Positions 16,274 through 23,828 of a stretch of DNA of 36,327 bases are shown here, one piece after another. Source of the DNA: an uncultured Candidatus Saccharibacteria bacterium (GTDB lineage: Bacteria; Patescibacteriota; Saccharimonadia; Saccharimonadales; Saccharimonadaceae); contig CALBZW010000013.1 in NCBI GenBank assembly GCA_937889535.1, positions 1 through 36,327 of the forward strand. The letters run 5' to 3'. Numbering within the stretch: position 1 is the stretch's first letter; the number at the start of each line of letters is the position of its first letter. A model generated the notes under the pieces. It was not told where the DNA came from. It saw nothing but the letters and a program-made list of their open reading frames with translations, and ran no database searches. The translations under genes and the position numbers were made by a program.

Positions 16274-16546
16274 ATGTCACATGTCAAAGCTGGCGGTACC
16301 GCCAAGAATATACATAATAATGCTGGGCAGAGGCTTGGCGTGAAGCGCTTCGGCGGACAAAAGGTCCGGAATGGCGAGGTCTTGGTGCGCCAGACTGGTG
16401 CGACGAAGATTGCTGGTCCAGGCACGTATATGAGTCGGAATTTCACGATTCACGCGGCGAAAGATGGCGTCGTGACGTTTGTGAAGACGAAAAAATGCCA
16501 CTTTTCTGGCAAGAGTGTGCCACGTGTACGCGTGGAAGTACGCTAA
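16274..16546 (+). CDS. rpmA: 50S ribosomal protein L27
   Basis: 90 aa. The core KAGGTAKNIHNNAGQRLGVK and FGGQKVRNGEVLVRQ is diagnostic; L27 lies by the peptidyl-transferase centre. The N-terminus is MSHVKAGG, without the long cleaved extension found in Firmicutes. The end is RVRVEVR. The GGAAGAA ribosome site lies in the last codons of the methyltransferase gene. A strong terminator follows. Confidence 0.96.
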   Translation: MSHVKAGGTAKNIHNNAGQRLGVKRFGGQKVRNGEVLVRQTGATKIAGPGTYMSRNFTIHAAKDGVVTFVKTKKCHFSGKSVPRVRVEVR

Positions 16547-16556
16547 GAGCTGAGAT

Positions 16557-16584
16557 AAATACCCCGCGCATGCGGGGTATTTTT
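16557..16584 (+). terminator. Terminator after rpmA
   Basis: AAATACCCCGC/GCGGGGTATTT stem with a GCAT loop and T-run. Confidence 0.9.
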
Positions 16585-16616
16585 GCTGGGGGATACTTTT
16601 GGGAGATGTGGTATGC

Positions 16617-16645
16617 CAAAAACCTCCGGTTTTTGGCCGGAGGTT
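16617..16645 (-). terminator. Terminator after pilin 2
   Basis: AACCTCCGG/CCGGAGGTT stem; on the minus strand it is followed by TTTTGG. Confidence 0.8.
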
Positions 16646-16672
16646 TAGCTATATTGTTTAAGACTATTGTCG

Positions 16673-17107
16673 CTAGAATACGTTCTTGAGCACGAAGTTG
16701 ACGATAGCGTAAGCAAGAAGCGCAATAATGAGGCCGACGACGCCATAAAGGATTGTATGCTGCGCGCGTTTGGTTTTTGCGGCGTCACCCGTAGAAGTAA
16801 CAAAGAAGATACCGCCGAGTACAATGACGAAGACGGCAATTACGCCGACAACGCCGACAATGACATTAATGATGTCGGTAGCAGTAACCATAAGATCTTT
16901 ATCGTCATTCGCCAGATTACAATCGGCAAGGGTTTTGATTTGATCAGCTGGTTTTGCTTTGGCTGGCTTAGTTTTAAATAGGGAGCCGTTCGGACACTGC
17001 GAGCTATCGAACGCCGCCATAGCATTATCAGTATTAACGACTGTCGCAAGTGCAAACATGCCAGAAACGGCAACCAGACCAGCGACTAATAAATTCTTGA
17101 TTTTCAT
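16673..17107 (-). CDS. T4SS pilin-like protein (VirB2/TrbC type), copy 2
   Basis: 144 aa. A cleavable-looking signal (MKIKNLLVAGLVAVSGMFALA, then NAMAA near residue 32) precedes a short Cys-containing linker (CPNG and DCNL; probable disulfide) and two membrane helices at about 83-104 and 116-140. The helices are joined by a basic loop (STGDAAKTKRAQH), the VirB2/TrbC topology. The last residues LAYAIVNFVLKNVF are nearly identical to the neighbouring pilin. Such proteins assemble into pilus-like fibres or the channel of a type IV secretion machine; the motor genes are not in this window. It has a GGAG ribosome site. Confidence 0.83.
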   Translation of the reverse strand: MKIKNLLVAGLVAVSGMFALATVVNTDNAMAAFDSSQCPNGSLFKTKPAKAKPADQIKTLADCNLANDDKDLMVTATDIINVIVGVVGVIAVFVIVLGGIFFVTSTGDAAKTKRAQHTILYGVVGLIIALLAYAIVNFVLKNVF

Positions 17108-17125
17108 GTTTACTCCTTTGGTCTA

Positions 17126-17153
17126 ATTATACAGGTTTTGAGATGCGACGCAA
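17126..17153 (-). promoter_or_regulatory. Promoter of pilin copy 2
   Basis: Minus-strand TTGCGT (17148-17153), 16 nt, TATAAT (17126-17131). The second pilin therefore need not depend on the first. Confidence 0.6.
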
Positions 17154-17161
17154 GACCAGAA

Positions 17162-17187
17162 ATCCTGCTAGCATGAGCCAGCAGGAT
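17162..17187 (-). terminator. Hairpin after pilin copy 1
   Basis: ATCCTGCT/AGCAGGAT stem followed on the minus strand by TTTCTGG; a weak terminator or RNA-stabilising stem between the pilin genes. Confidence 0.55.
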
Positions 17188-17211
17188 AGATTTTAGAGTT
17201 TTAATTTAATG

Positions 17212-17697
17212 CTAGAATACGTTTTTCAAGACGAAATTCACAATCGCATAGGCGAGAATAGCAATGATTAAACCAACAATACCGTAAAGAATCGCGTTCT
17301 GACCCTTTTTGGCTTTTGCTGCGTCGCCGGCGCTAGTAGTGTAGAAGATACCACCGATGACGATGACCGCGACTGCAATCACGCCAACGACACCGACAAT
17401 AACATTTATGATAGTCGTCGCTCGGTCCATAAGGTCGTATTCGGTAGCGGCGAGATTACAATCGGCAATGGTTTTAATATCAGCGGCGTCTTTTGGTTTA
17501 GTCAATTTCTTCTTTTGATCGTCGGTCGTGTTGACAGTATTACCATCCTTATCCGTAGTGTAATTATAATCATAATACATGGTGCCTTTCTTACAATCAC
17601 TAGCGCTAAAGGCCATAGCGGGCGATGCCGTAGTTGTTGTGACAAAAAGTGAGCCGACGGCGACAAGAGTGGTCGCGATTAAAAATTTGATTTTCAT
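17212..17697 (-). CDS. T4SS pilin-like protein (VirB2/TrbC type), copy 1
   Basis: 161 aa from ATG 17697 (MKIKFLIATTLVAVGSLFV), which has an AAAGGAGGT ribosome site; a longer frame upstream lacks one. A signal peptide ends near SPAMA; a mature domain with two Cys (DCKKG, DCNLA) is followed by helices at about 101-122 and 134-158. The helical region is almost the same as the next gene (RATTIINVIVGVVGVIAV), so the pair arose by tandem duplication. The linker is about 15 residues longer and richer in Lys/Asp/Thr, as expected if it is exposed. Confidence 0.83.
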   Translation of the reverse strand: MKIKFLIATTLVAVGSLFVTTTTASPAMAFSASDCKKGTMYYDYNYTTDKDGNTVNTTDDQKKKLTKPKDAADIKTIADCNLAATEYDLMDRATTIINVIVGVVGVIAVAVIVIGGIFYTTSAGDAAKAKKGQNAILYGIVGLIIAILAYAIVNFVLKNVF

Positions 17698-17728
17698 TTT
17701 ACCTCCTTTAAAAGTAGTATATAAACTT

Positions 17729-17750
17729 AAGTCCATTATAACATGGACTT
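17729..17750 (-). promoter_or_regulatory. Dyad over the -10 box of pilin copy 1
   Basis: AAGTCCAT and ATGGACTT are 8-bp inverted arms around TATAAC; the minus-strand TGTTATAAT extended -10 is inside (TATAAT at 17735-17740). A dimeric repressor binding here would block transcription. Confidence 0.6.
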
Positions 17751-17773
17751 AAAATAAACCGGTGGTTTATTTT
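17751..17773. promoter_or_regulatory. Perfect 10-bp dyad between pilin and aldolase promoters
   Basis: AAAATAAACC-GGT-GGTTTATTTT; its right end touches the TTGTGG -35 box of the plus-strand gene and its left end lies at the -35 position of the pilin promoter. It sits between divergent start sites, so an operator is likelier than a terminator. Confidence 0.55.
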
Positions 17774-17801
17774 GTGGGAGCGGAGGCGATTATGCTATAA
17801 T
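17772..17801 (+). promoter_or_regulatory. Leaderless promoter of the PfkB-aldolase gene
   Basis: TTGTGG (17772-17777), 18 nt, TATAAT (17796-17801) with TGC extension; 6 nt later comes the ATG at 17808. Confidence 0.7.
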
Positions 17802-17807
17802 AGAAGC

Positions 17808-19709
17808 ATGAGCAAGATTTTGATTGTCGGAAATGTATTAAAAGATGTTTATCTGAAACTGGATGAGCGGCAGAACGATTTTGAACTTGACGAAAATGGG
17901 ATTAGCTGGCTGGAGCTAGGATTTAATGGGGCGGCGCATAGTTTTTTTAAGCGGACAAGCGTATATGGCGGGGCGGCGATTTCACTGTCAGTGCTAAGCA
18001 AATTGGGTTTGGACGCGGGGATTTTGAACTCTAAGACCGAGTTTAAGCCAGGCGAAGTCTTATGGTCGGACGACCCGGCGGATTATCGCTATATTTTTAG
18101 TCACAAAGGCGGAATTACATATTTCGTGCCGAGCGAGCGCAAGGCGACGGACTGGTCGATGCCAGCTGGAACACCAGAATGGATTTTGGTGGATAGATCA
18201 ACGACGGCGTCAATGCGACTCGTAGATGAGCTGAAGAACTTCTTGAAGTTTTCGCACGGAACGAAGCTCGCAGTACATGCCGAGAAACATACGACGCCAG
18301 CAGGGCAGAGATTAGCCGAGATGGCAGATATTTTGTTCGTTGAGGATGAGCCGGCTGTACGCGTTGAAGAGAAAATTGTCGACAAAATTGAGCTAGACAA
18401 GCCGAATACGCAGCTCGTATGTCATATTAGTCCGCGGAAGTTGTCACTCGGAGAGGCGGAAGAGAGTTGGAATATTGAAGATGCGGACGTAATGACACAT
18501 CTGACTGTATACTCAACGATTGTTGCGACGGTGCTAGGGACAATTGCCGCAGGCGGAGCGCCAGCAGATGCATTGTTACTTGCGAAGTTAAACGCGGAGA
18601 ATGCGACGATCGACGGTCCGCTAGAGGCAGAAAAATTACGTGAACTAGCACAAGAAGAGTTAAAGAAACGGGCAAACTTAAAGTTGATTGCACGGTCATT
18701 GATGACGTCGGGCAAAGGAATTCTGGCAGCAGACGAATCAAGCAAAAGTCTCGCAAAAAGGTTTGCGAAGTTTGGGGTTGCGCATACAAGTGCGAATCGT
18801 AAGGACTTTTACCGGATGCTACTCACAACACCGAGATTGCGTGAGCATGTTAGCGGAGTTATATTGTCGGAGGAGAATGCAGGTTATAAGTTTAGTAACG
18901 GCGAAACGGTCGTGGAATTCTTGACGAATCACGGGATTATCCCGGGGATTAAGGCGGATTTGGGTCTAAGACCAATGACGGGCAGCGATGAGACGCATAC
19001 GCTAGGGTCGGAGGGGCTAGCGAAGAGATTGCGGAAGTATTACAAGATGGGGTTCAGATTTGCAAAATGGCGGGCAGCGTTTCGGATTACGAGTGACCAG
19101 CCGGGGTTCTTCGCGGTCGAGCAGAATGCGGAAGAGTTGGCAGGATTTGCGCGTGAATGTCAGCTGGCAGGGTTAGTGCCGGTAGTAGAACCAGATATTG
19201 TGAGTGATGGGGATTTCACGATTGAGAAACACGCAGAGGTGACGGCGCGGGTACTGGCGCGAGTGTTTGAGAAGTTAGAGCAGAGACATGTGGCACTAGG
19301 GGGGTGCATCGTGAAGTGTAGTATGGTAGTGAGCGGTAAGGAAGCCGAGGTGCAGGCGACTGCGGATGAAGTTGGAATGGCGACGGCGAGTATTTTGCGG
19401 CACGCTGTGCCGCGGTATGTGGCAGGGGTATGGTTGCTGAGCGGCGGGCAGGAAGCGAAGCAGGCGACGAAGAATTTGACAGCAGTCATGCAATGCTCAC
19501 CTTTCCCGTGGAGCGTGACGTTTGCGTTTTCGAGAGCGTTGGAGGAGCCGGTATTAGCGACTTGGCGAGGAGAAGCGGAACAAGTGAAGGCAGCGCAAGC
19601 AGCTTTGGAGCGACATCTCGCGGCAAATGCGGACGCGTTGCATTATGCGAGGAGTGAAGGCAGCAGCACTGGGGGCACGAAGAGCATTGGGGTGTTGGAT
19701 TGGTCATAG
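17808..19709 (+). CDS. PfkB-like domain fused to class I fructose-bisphosphate aldolase
   Basis: 633 aa from ATG 17808, fixed by the leaderless promoter. Residues 1-265 have the PfkB/ribokinase fold (ILIVGNVLKDVYLKLDER at the start, VYGGAAISLSVLSKLGLDAGIL); the catalytic GAGD motif expected near 240 is replaced by TVYSTIVATVLGTIAAGG, so kinase activity is doubtful. Residues about 290-633 are class I aldolase: GKGILAADESSKSLAKRF, KWRAAFRI (Lys420), and Schiff-base Lys503 in GGCIVKCSMVVSGK, followed by LLSGGQEAKQAT. The aldolase splits fructose-1,6-bisphosphate; the fused domain may bind sugar phosphate or regulate. Pgk and pyk are close by. Confidence 0.88.
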   Translation: MSKILIVGNVLKDVYLKLDERQNDFELDENGISWLELGFNGAAHSFFKRTSVYGGAAISLSVLSKLGLDAGILNSKTEFKPGEVLWSDDPADYRYIFSHKGGITYFVPSERKATDWSMPAGTPEWILVDRSTTASMRLVDELKNFLKFSHGTKLAVHAEKHTTPAGQRLAEMADILFVEDEPAVRVEEKIVDKIELDKPNTQLVCHISPRKLSLGEAEESWNIEDADVMTHLTVYSTIVATVLGTIAAGGAPADALLLAKLNAENATIDGPLEAEKLRELAQEELKKRANLKLIARSLMTSGKGILAADESSKSLAKRFAKFGVAHTSANRKDFYRMLLTTPRLREHVSGVILSEENAGYKFSNGETVVEFLTNHGIIPGIKADLGLRPMTGSDETHTLGSEGLAKRLRKYYKMGFRFAKWRAAFRITSDQPGFFAVEQNAEELAGFARECQLAGLVPVVEPDIVSDGDFTIEKHAEVTARVLARVFEKLEQRHVALGGCIVKCSMVVSGKEAEVQATADEVGMATASILRHAVPRYVAGVWLLSGGQEAKQATKNLTAVMQCSPFPWSVTFAFSRALEEPVLATWRGEAEQVKAAQAALERHLAANADALHYARSEGSSTGGTKSIGVLDWS

Positions 19710-19747
19710 GGGCGTGAAGAAGTAGGGCACGGAGTGCCATTAGCTGC

Positions 19748-19776
19748 ATTGTAGCACAAGTTATAGAAAAAGTCAA
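19748..19776 (-). promoter_or_regulatory. Orphan promoter pointing antisense into the aldolase gene
   Basis: Minus-strand TTGACT (19771-19776), 17 nt, TACAAT (19748-19753) with TGC extension. No minus-strand gene follows; transcription would run into the 3' end of the aldolase gene. The -35 lies within the terminator hairpin. Confidence 0.55.
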
Positions 19777-19801
19777 TAGCGATTTACGCTATTGACTTTT
19801 T
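19767..19801. terminator. Bidirectional terminator between aldolase and L25 genes
   Basis: AAAAAGTCAATAGCG and CGCTATTGACTTTTT form a perfect 15-bp stem with a 5-nt loop. Confidence 0.9.
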
Positions 19802-19814
19802 GGCTGGATTTTCC

Positions 19815-20465
19815 CTATTCGGATTTTGCGCCGTCTTCCTCGGACTTTGCTTCAGCCTCACCAGCGTCAGCCTTGGCGTCTTCGGCTTCACGAGCAGCGG
19901 CTTCGGCAGCTGGGTCGTAGACGTTCGCAATAACTGTACTGAGTTCGAGTTCTTTATCGGCCAGCTCGACGCCTTCTGGCAGCTTGAGATCGCCGAGCGT
20001 CAATTTGTCTTCAGTGCTGCTCAACCCTGAGCCATCGACCGTCAGTTCCTCCGGCAAATCAGACGGTTTAGCCTTCACGTCAACCTCTTCCAAGACCGGC
20101 AAGATAACATAGTGCAACTTCGCAGCCTCCGAGCCATCAAAACCGGTAATTTTGATTGGCGTTGTCGCTTCCACGACTTCATCGGCCGAAATTGCCTGGA
20201 ACTCAATACTCAAGATCCGACGACTAACTGGGTCGATCGCGATGTTTTTGACAATCGCAAGTTGCGGAGTTCCCGCGATCATCAGCTCAAGCGACGAATG
20301 ATAGCCAGCATCAAGCAAAGCCTTTTCCGTAACGTTATATTCAGAAACCGTCAATACCGGTTCGGTGCCGCCATAGACAACGGACGGAATCTGGCCATTC
20401 CGACGCAGGGCCTTGAGTTTCTTACCCTGTTCGGTACGTTTTTCCAAAACTAATTGTTTCGACAT
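19815..20465 (-). CDS. rplY: 50S ribosomal protein L25 (CTC form)
   Basis: 216 aa. N-terminal L25 domain (residues 1-90: LVLEKRTEQGKKLKALRRNGQIPSVVYG) binds 5S rRNA; the following TL5/CTC-like domain (about 95-185) contains VDVKAKPSDLPEELTVD and LTLGDLKLPEGVEL. The last 35 residues are an acidic Ala/Glu/Asp-rich tail. It has an AGGAGGAG ribosome site and a leader of about 30 nt. Confidence 0.94.
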   Translation of the reverse strand: MSKQLVLEKRTEQGKKLKALRRNGQIPSVVYGGTEPVLTVSEYNVTEKALLDAGYHSSLELMIAGTPQLAIVKNIAIDPVSRRILSIEFQAISADEVVEATTPIKITGFDGSEAAKLHYVILPVLEEVDVKAKPSDLPEELTVDGSGLSSTEDKLTLGDLKLPEGVELADKELELSTVIANVYDPAAEAAAREAEDAKADAGEAEAKSEEDGAKSE

Positions 20466-20495
20466 AGTTATAACTCCTCCTGTTCTGTAGTAATT

Positions 20496-20504
20496 ATTAT
20501 AGCA
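20496..20504 (-). promoter_or_regulatory. Extended -10 promoter of rplY
   Basis: Minus-strand TGCTATAAT with TATAAT at 20496-20501; the leader carries AGGAGGAG before the ATG. Confidence 0.65.
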
Positions 20505-20530
20505 CGTATCTGGAAATCAAGATAGGCTGG

Positions 20531-21652
20531 CTACTTATCTTCTAGCCCTTCGATACCAGGTAATTCTTGCCCGAGTAGAAGTTTCAATGCGGCGCCACCG
20601 CCGGTAGAAACGAGAGTATAATCAAGGTCGCTATCGGTTACCTTTAGCCCCTCAACGAAGCCACTAGTATCGCCACCGCAAACGATTGAATCCAGCGCGC
20701 GGTTCTCACCCATGGTCTTCGCGATAATCGTTGAAGCTGTAGCGTAAGCCGGGTCTTCGACTTTGCCAAGGACGCCGTTCCAAAGCACGGTCTTAGCATT
20801 TTGGATAGCCTCGACCATATGCATGGTCGAAACCGGACCGATGTCGAGTTTCTCGCCAGCCTCATTAATATCAAAATCTTCGGCGACGTAAATCTGGTCG
20901 TTTTCGGCTCGATAACCGTCAGCAGCAATCTTACCACCGACCAAAATTTGATCAGCAAGACCGCTAAACTGCTTAATCAATGGCTGCTTATCCTCGACTT
21001 TAACGCCGCCAATAATTACGACAAAGGGACGCTCCGGCTCAGTAATAACTTCGTTTAGTGCATTAACTTCTTTTTCGAGCAACAGCCCGGCTACTGACGG
21101 CAGAATTTCCGTAATGGCACTGGTCGAAGCGTGTGCGCGATGAACGACCGCAAAACCGTCTTGGACAAAAAGTTCAGCGCCGGTCGCATCGACGATTTCG
21201 CGAGCAAAATCAGCAGAATTAGCCTTTTCTTCCGGAGAAAAGCGCAGGTTCTCAAGCAGTAAAATGCCACCCTCAGGCAAGCTCTCTGCGGCCATTTCAA
21301 CTTCCGACCCCGAGACTTCATCCACGAAATTTACTGGCGTTCCGGGTAATAACTCAGCCAACTTCTCAGCAACAATACGTAGAGATAATTTCGGATCGCG
21401 TTCGCCAGCCGGGCGGCCGAGGTGGGAAATAATAATAATCTTCCCCACCTCGTGTTCTAGGAGATATTGGAGTGTCGGTAGCCCGGCGCGAATCCGCAAA
21501 TCGCTCGTAATGCGCACGGCTTCGCCGGTGTCAGCCACCCCCTCGACACCTTCGCCGGCGACAACTGCCTCAAGCGACACATTATAATCAGCGCGTACTA
21601 GGACTGTGCGCCCTTCAACATCAACATCACGAACCGTCTGTTTCGTAAACAT
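20531..21652 (-). CDS. pgk: Phosphoglycerate kinase
   Basis: 373 aa, slightly short for the family. It makes ATP from 1,3-bisphosphoglycerate. N-terminal RTVLVRADYNVSLE (usually RVDFNVPL), SHLGRPAGERDPKLSLR, the LLLENLRFSPEEKAN segment and the C-terminal STGGGAALKLLLGQELPGIE with the nucleotide-binding GGDTSGFVE are all intact. An insertion rich in Gly/Val/Glu follows the first motif (VVAGEGVEGVADTGE). It follows pyk by 24 nt with a GGAGG ribosome site in an operon. Confidence 0.95.
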   Translation of the reverse strand: MFTKQTVRDVDVEGRTVLVRADYNVSLEAVVAGEGVEGVADTGEAVRITSDLRIRAGLPTLQYLLEHEVGKIIIISHLGRPAGERDPKLSLRIVAEKLAELLPGTPVNFVDEVSGSEVEMAAESLPEGGILLLENLRFSPEEKANSADFAREIVDATGAELFVQDGFAVVHRAHASTSAITEILPSVAGLLLEKEVNALNEVITEPERPFVVIIGGVKVEDKQPLIKQFSGLADQILVGGKIAADGYRAENDQIYVAEDFDINEAGEKLDIGPVSTMHMVEAIQNAKTVLWNGVLGKVEDPAYATASTIIAKTMGENRALDSIVCGGDTSGFVEGLKVTDSDLDYTLVSTGGGAALKLLLGQELPGIEGLEDK

Positions 21653-21676
21653 CCTACCTCCTAAGAGCCGTGTGGC

Positions 21677-23107
21677 TTAAATTTTGCGCACCTTAATCGT
21701 ATCGGTGCCGGCGACGTCCTTGTCGCCGGAGACGATTACGACTTGTACGTAATCGCGACCCGAACGGCTAGACAGGACGCCAGATTTGACTAGCTCTTCG
21801 GCGAGCTCAAAGCCAAACTCTGGGCTATATTCACGGACATAGGCGCGGTTGCCATAGACCAGAGAAAGTTGATTAGCAACGCGTTCGTTCGGCGTAACCG
21901 AGAAAATCGGCAAAGCTGGGCGCTGAGCTGCCATCGCGCGAGCGGTGCGGCCAGTGGCAGTCTGACAAATGATAGCGTCAGCTTCGATATGCTCAGCAAT
22001 GCTAGCGGCTGCCTCGGCAATCGCATCATAATCTTGATTGTCACTCTGTGGATCGCGCGAGATCGGAGTAGTTTCGACGTGGTCCTGAACGTAGTTAATA
22101 ACCTTGACGATCTCCTGAATCGTCTCGACCGGGTACTTGCCCATCGCAGTCTCTTCAGAAGTCATGACGACATCGGCGCCCTGGATGACGGCGTTTGCAA
22201 CGTCACTAACTTCGGCGCGGGTCGGCATTGGATTGTCGACCATTGAGGCCATAGTTTGAGTTGCAACAATACAGATTTTCGAGTGTTCACGGCACATCTT
22301 AATCAGCTTGCGCTGGACAACTGGCACAATCTCAGCGCCGACTTCGTAGCCCATATCGCCACGAGCAACCATGATGGCGTCAGTAGCCTTCACGATCTCT
22401 TCAAGATGCTGGTCATCCATGACGGCATTCTTTGTCTCAATCTTGGCGATAATTTTCGCATTTGAGCCACGCTCTTCGAGCATTTTGCGGAAAGTAATAA
22501 TGTCTTCGGCTTTTTGGATGAAAGAAAGCGCAACATAGTCGAAATCCTTGTCAACGCCCCAATCAAGGTCACGAATATCCTTCTCCGGGAAGATATCGCC
22601 ACCGAAGTCAGTATCCGGCAAGTTAAGACCCTTATGACTATTGACGAAACCTTTGTTCTCAGCGGTCAAGCGAATTGCCGTATCGGAGACAATTTCTTGA
22701 ACGTGAGTACGAATCTTACCGTCGAAGATATAAACTGGGTCGCCGACTTTAACCTTCTCGGCGAGATTGTACTGGACCGGCAAAGTCAAACCGCCGTCAT
22801 GCTCCGTAACAGCATAGTCGAGAATAATGTCGTCGCCCTCGTTAATCTCGAGATAATTATCCTTGATATCGCCAAGACGAATCTTCGGGCCCTGGAGATC
22901 CTGAACGATCGCAACGTGACGACCGTATTTATTCGCAGCCTTGCGAATCCAACCGATAAATTCATCCATTTTTTCGTAACTACCATGAGAGAAGTTAAGG
23001 CGGCAGTTGTCGAGACCAGCAGCGATTAGTTTGTCAATCATTTCTTCGCTATCAGTAGCGGGGCCAATCGTGGCCAAAGTTTTTGTACGTTTAAATAATT
23101 CACTCAT
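21677..23107 (-). CDS. pyk: Pyruvate kinase
   Basis: 476 aa, complete. Converts phosphoenolpyruvate and ADP to pyruvate and ATP. Landmarks: RTKTLATIGPATDSEEM, RLNFSHGSYEKMD, DLQGPKIRLG, the active-site signature IIAKIETKNAVM with its Lys, MVARGDMGYEVG, and VATQTMASM, TRAEVSDVANAVIQGADVVMTSEETA. The C-terminal allosteric domain is present (ADAIICQTATGRTARAMAAQRP). First gene of the pyk-pgk operon, with the -10 box 6 nt before the ATG. Confidence 0.97.
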   Translation of the reverse strand: MSELFKRTKTLATIGPATDSEEMIDKLIAAGLDNCRLNFSHGSYEKMDEFIGWIRKAANKYGRHVAIVQDLQGPKIRLGDIKDNYLEINEGDDIILDYAVTEHDGGLTLPVQYNLAEKVKVGDPVYIFDGKIRTHVQEIVSDTAIRLTAENKGFVNSHKGLNLPDTDFGGDIFPEKDIRDLDWGVDKDFDYVALSFIQKAEDIITFRKMLEERGSNAKIIAKIETKNAVMDDQHLEEIVKATDAIMVARGDMGYEVGAEIVPVVQRKLIKMCREHSKICIVATQTMASMVDNPMPTRAEVSDVANAVIQGADVVMTSEETAMGKYPVETIQEIVKVINYVQDHVETTPISRDPQSDNQDYDAIAEAAASIAEHIEADAIICQTATGRTARAMAAQRPALPIFSVTPNERVANQLSLVYGNRAYVREYSPEFGFELAEELVKSGVLSSRSGRDYVQVVIVSGDKDVAGTDTIKVRKI

Positions 23108-23113
23108 TGCCTC

Positions 23114-23122
23114 ATTATATCA
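23114..23122 (-). promoter_or_regulatory. Leaderless extended -10 promoter of pyk-pgk
   Basis: Minus-strand TGATATAAT (TATAAT at 23114-23119), exactly 6 nt before the ATG at 23107. Confidence 0.7.
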
Positions 23123-23256
23123 TACTTCGTAGAAATAACTTCGTCAGCTCGGGAAAAATATCAAATGATATTTTTCACTCGCATTCCTTGTTATAACATA
23201 TTTACGACAGATGGACACTCTGTTTTGCGGAATATCATGACGAATCTTTAGGCTTA

Positions 23257-23265
23257 TGGTAAAAT
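23257..23265 (+). promoter_or_regulatory. Leaderless extended -10 promoter of the 23272 gene
   Basis: TGGTAAAAT with TAAAAT at 23260-23265, 6 nt before the ATG at 23272; no clear -35. Confidence 0.6.
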
Positions 23266-23271
23266 GAGAAC

Positions 23272-23718
23272 ATGAAGAAGGTCGAAAAGGCACAGAAAGC
23301 TAAGCATGTCTTCGGGTTAGAGGAGAAGCTACTGTTGGGGATTGTTGGCGTCTCGGTGTTGATGATTATTGCAGCCTTTTCGGTAAAACTGCTCCCCACT
23401 CCGACAGAGCAGGCCGATGCGAAATTAGAGGAAATAGCAAATGATTATTATTTGACTTATCTTTATCCAAGGCTGATGGGGGCGAGCAAAGACTTAGAAC
23501 AGGCATTCAAAAAGTATGATAAGGTGGGCGTGCCGACGGTGTATTTGCGGCAATTATTACACTACAATGACGACCAATATGCAGAAACGGCGGAGACGTT
23601 TGCGACAGTGGGGTGCGACACGAATCAGACCGGAGTGCGCTATTACCCAAAGGAACCATATGGACCGCATGATTATGAGGTGAAATACCTCTGGGAATGT
23701 AGCGCAAAAGCCGAATAG
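23272..23718 (+). CDS. Small single-pass membrane protein of unknown function
   Basis: 148 aa. A Lys-rich N-terminus (MKKVEKAQKAKHVFG) precedes a membrane helix at about residues 20-43 (LLLGIVGVSVLMIIAAFSVKLL), with an external domain of about 100 residues containing two Cys (VGCDTNQT, WECSAKAE) that could pair. Many Tyr and charged residues. I recognise no family. Leaderless start; the SPFH gene follows about 110 nt later with its own promoters. Confidence 0.65.
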   Translation: MKKVEKAQKAKHVFGLEEKLLLGIVGVSVLMIIAAFSVKLLPTPTEQADAKLEEIANDYYLTYLYPRLMGASKDLEQAFKKYDKVGVPTVYLRQLLHYNDDQYAETAETFATVGCDTNQTGVRYYPKEPYGPHDYEVKYLWECSAKAE

Positions 23719-23721
23719 GGA

Positions 23722-23801
23722 TTGACAATTTTTAATGCTTATACTAATATAGAGTTAAGCTGCGTGGCGGCCTGGATTTTGATGGGCTGCCATGATATAA
23801 T
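23722..23801 (+). promoter_or_regulatory. Promoters and hairpin leader of the SPFH gene
   Basis: TTGACA (23722-23727), 17 nt, TAATAT (23745-23750) is a plausible first promoter. A second, extended -10 TGATATAAT lies at 23793-23801. Between them GGCGGCC and GGGCTGCC form a 7-bp hairpin. The gene has an AAGGGAG ribosome site. Confidence 0.55.
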
Positions 23802-23828
23802 TGAGGAAAGTTAAACAAGGGAGTAGTC

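Noticed and set aside
17751..17773. Rho-independent terminator
   Set aside because: It lies between two divergent promoters where no transcript should end, and overlaps a -35 box, so an operator reading is better.
22514..23029. 171-codon plus-strand frame
   Set aside because: Antisense shadow of pyk.
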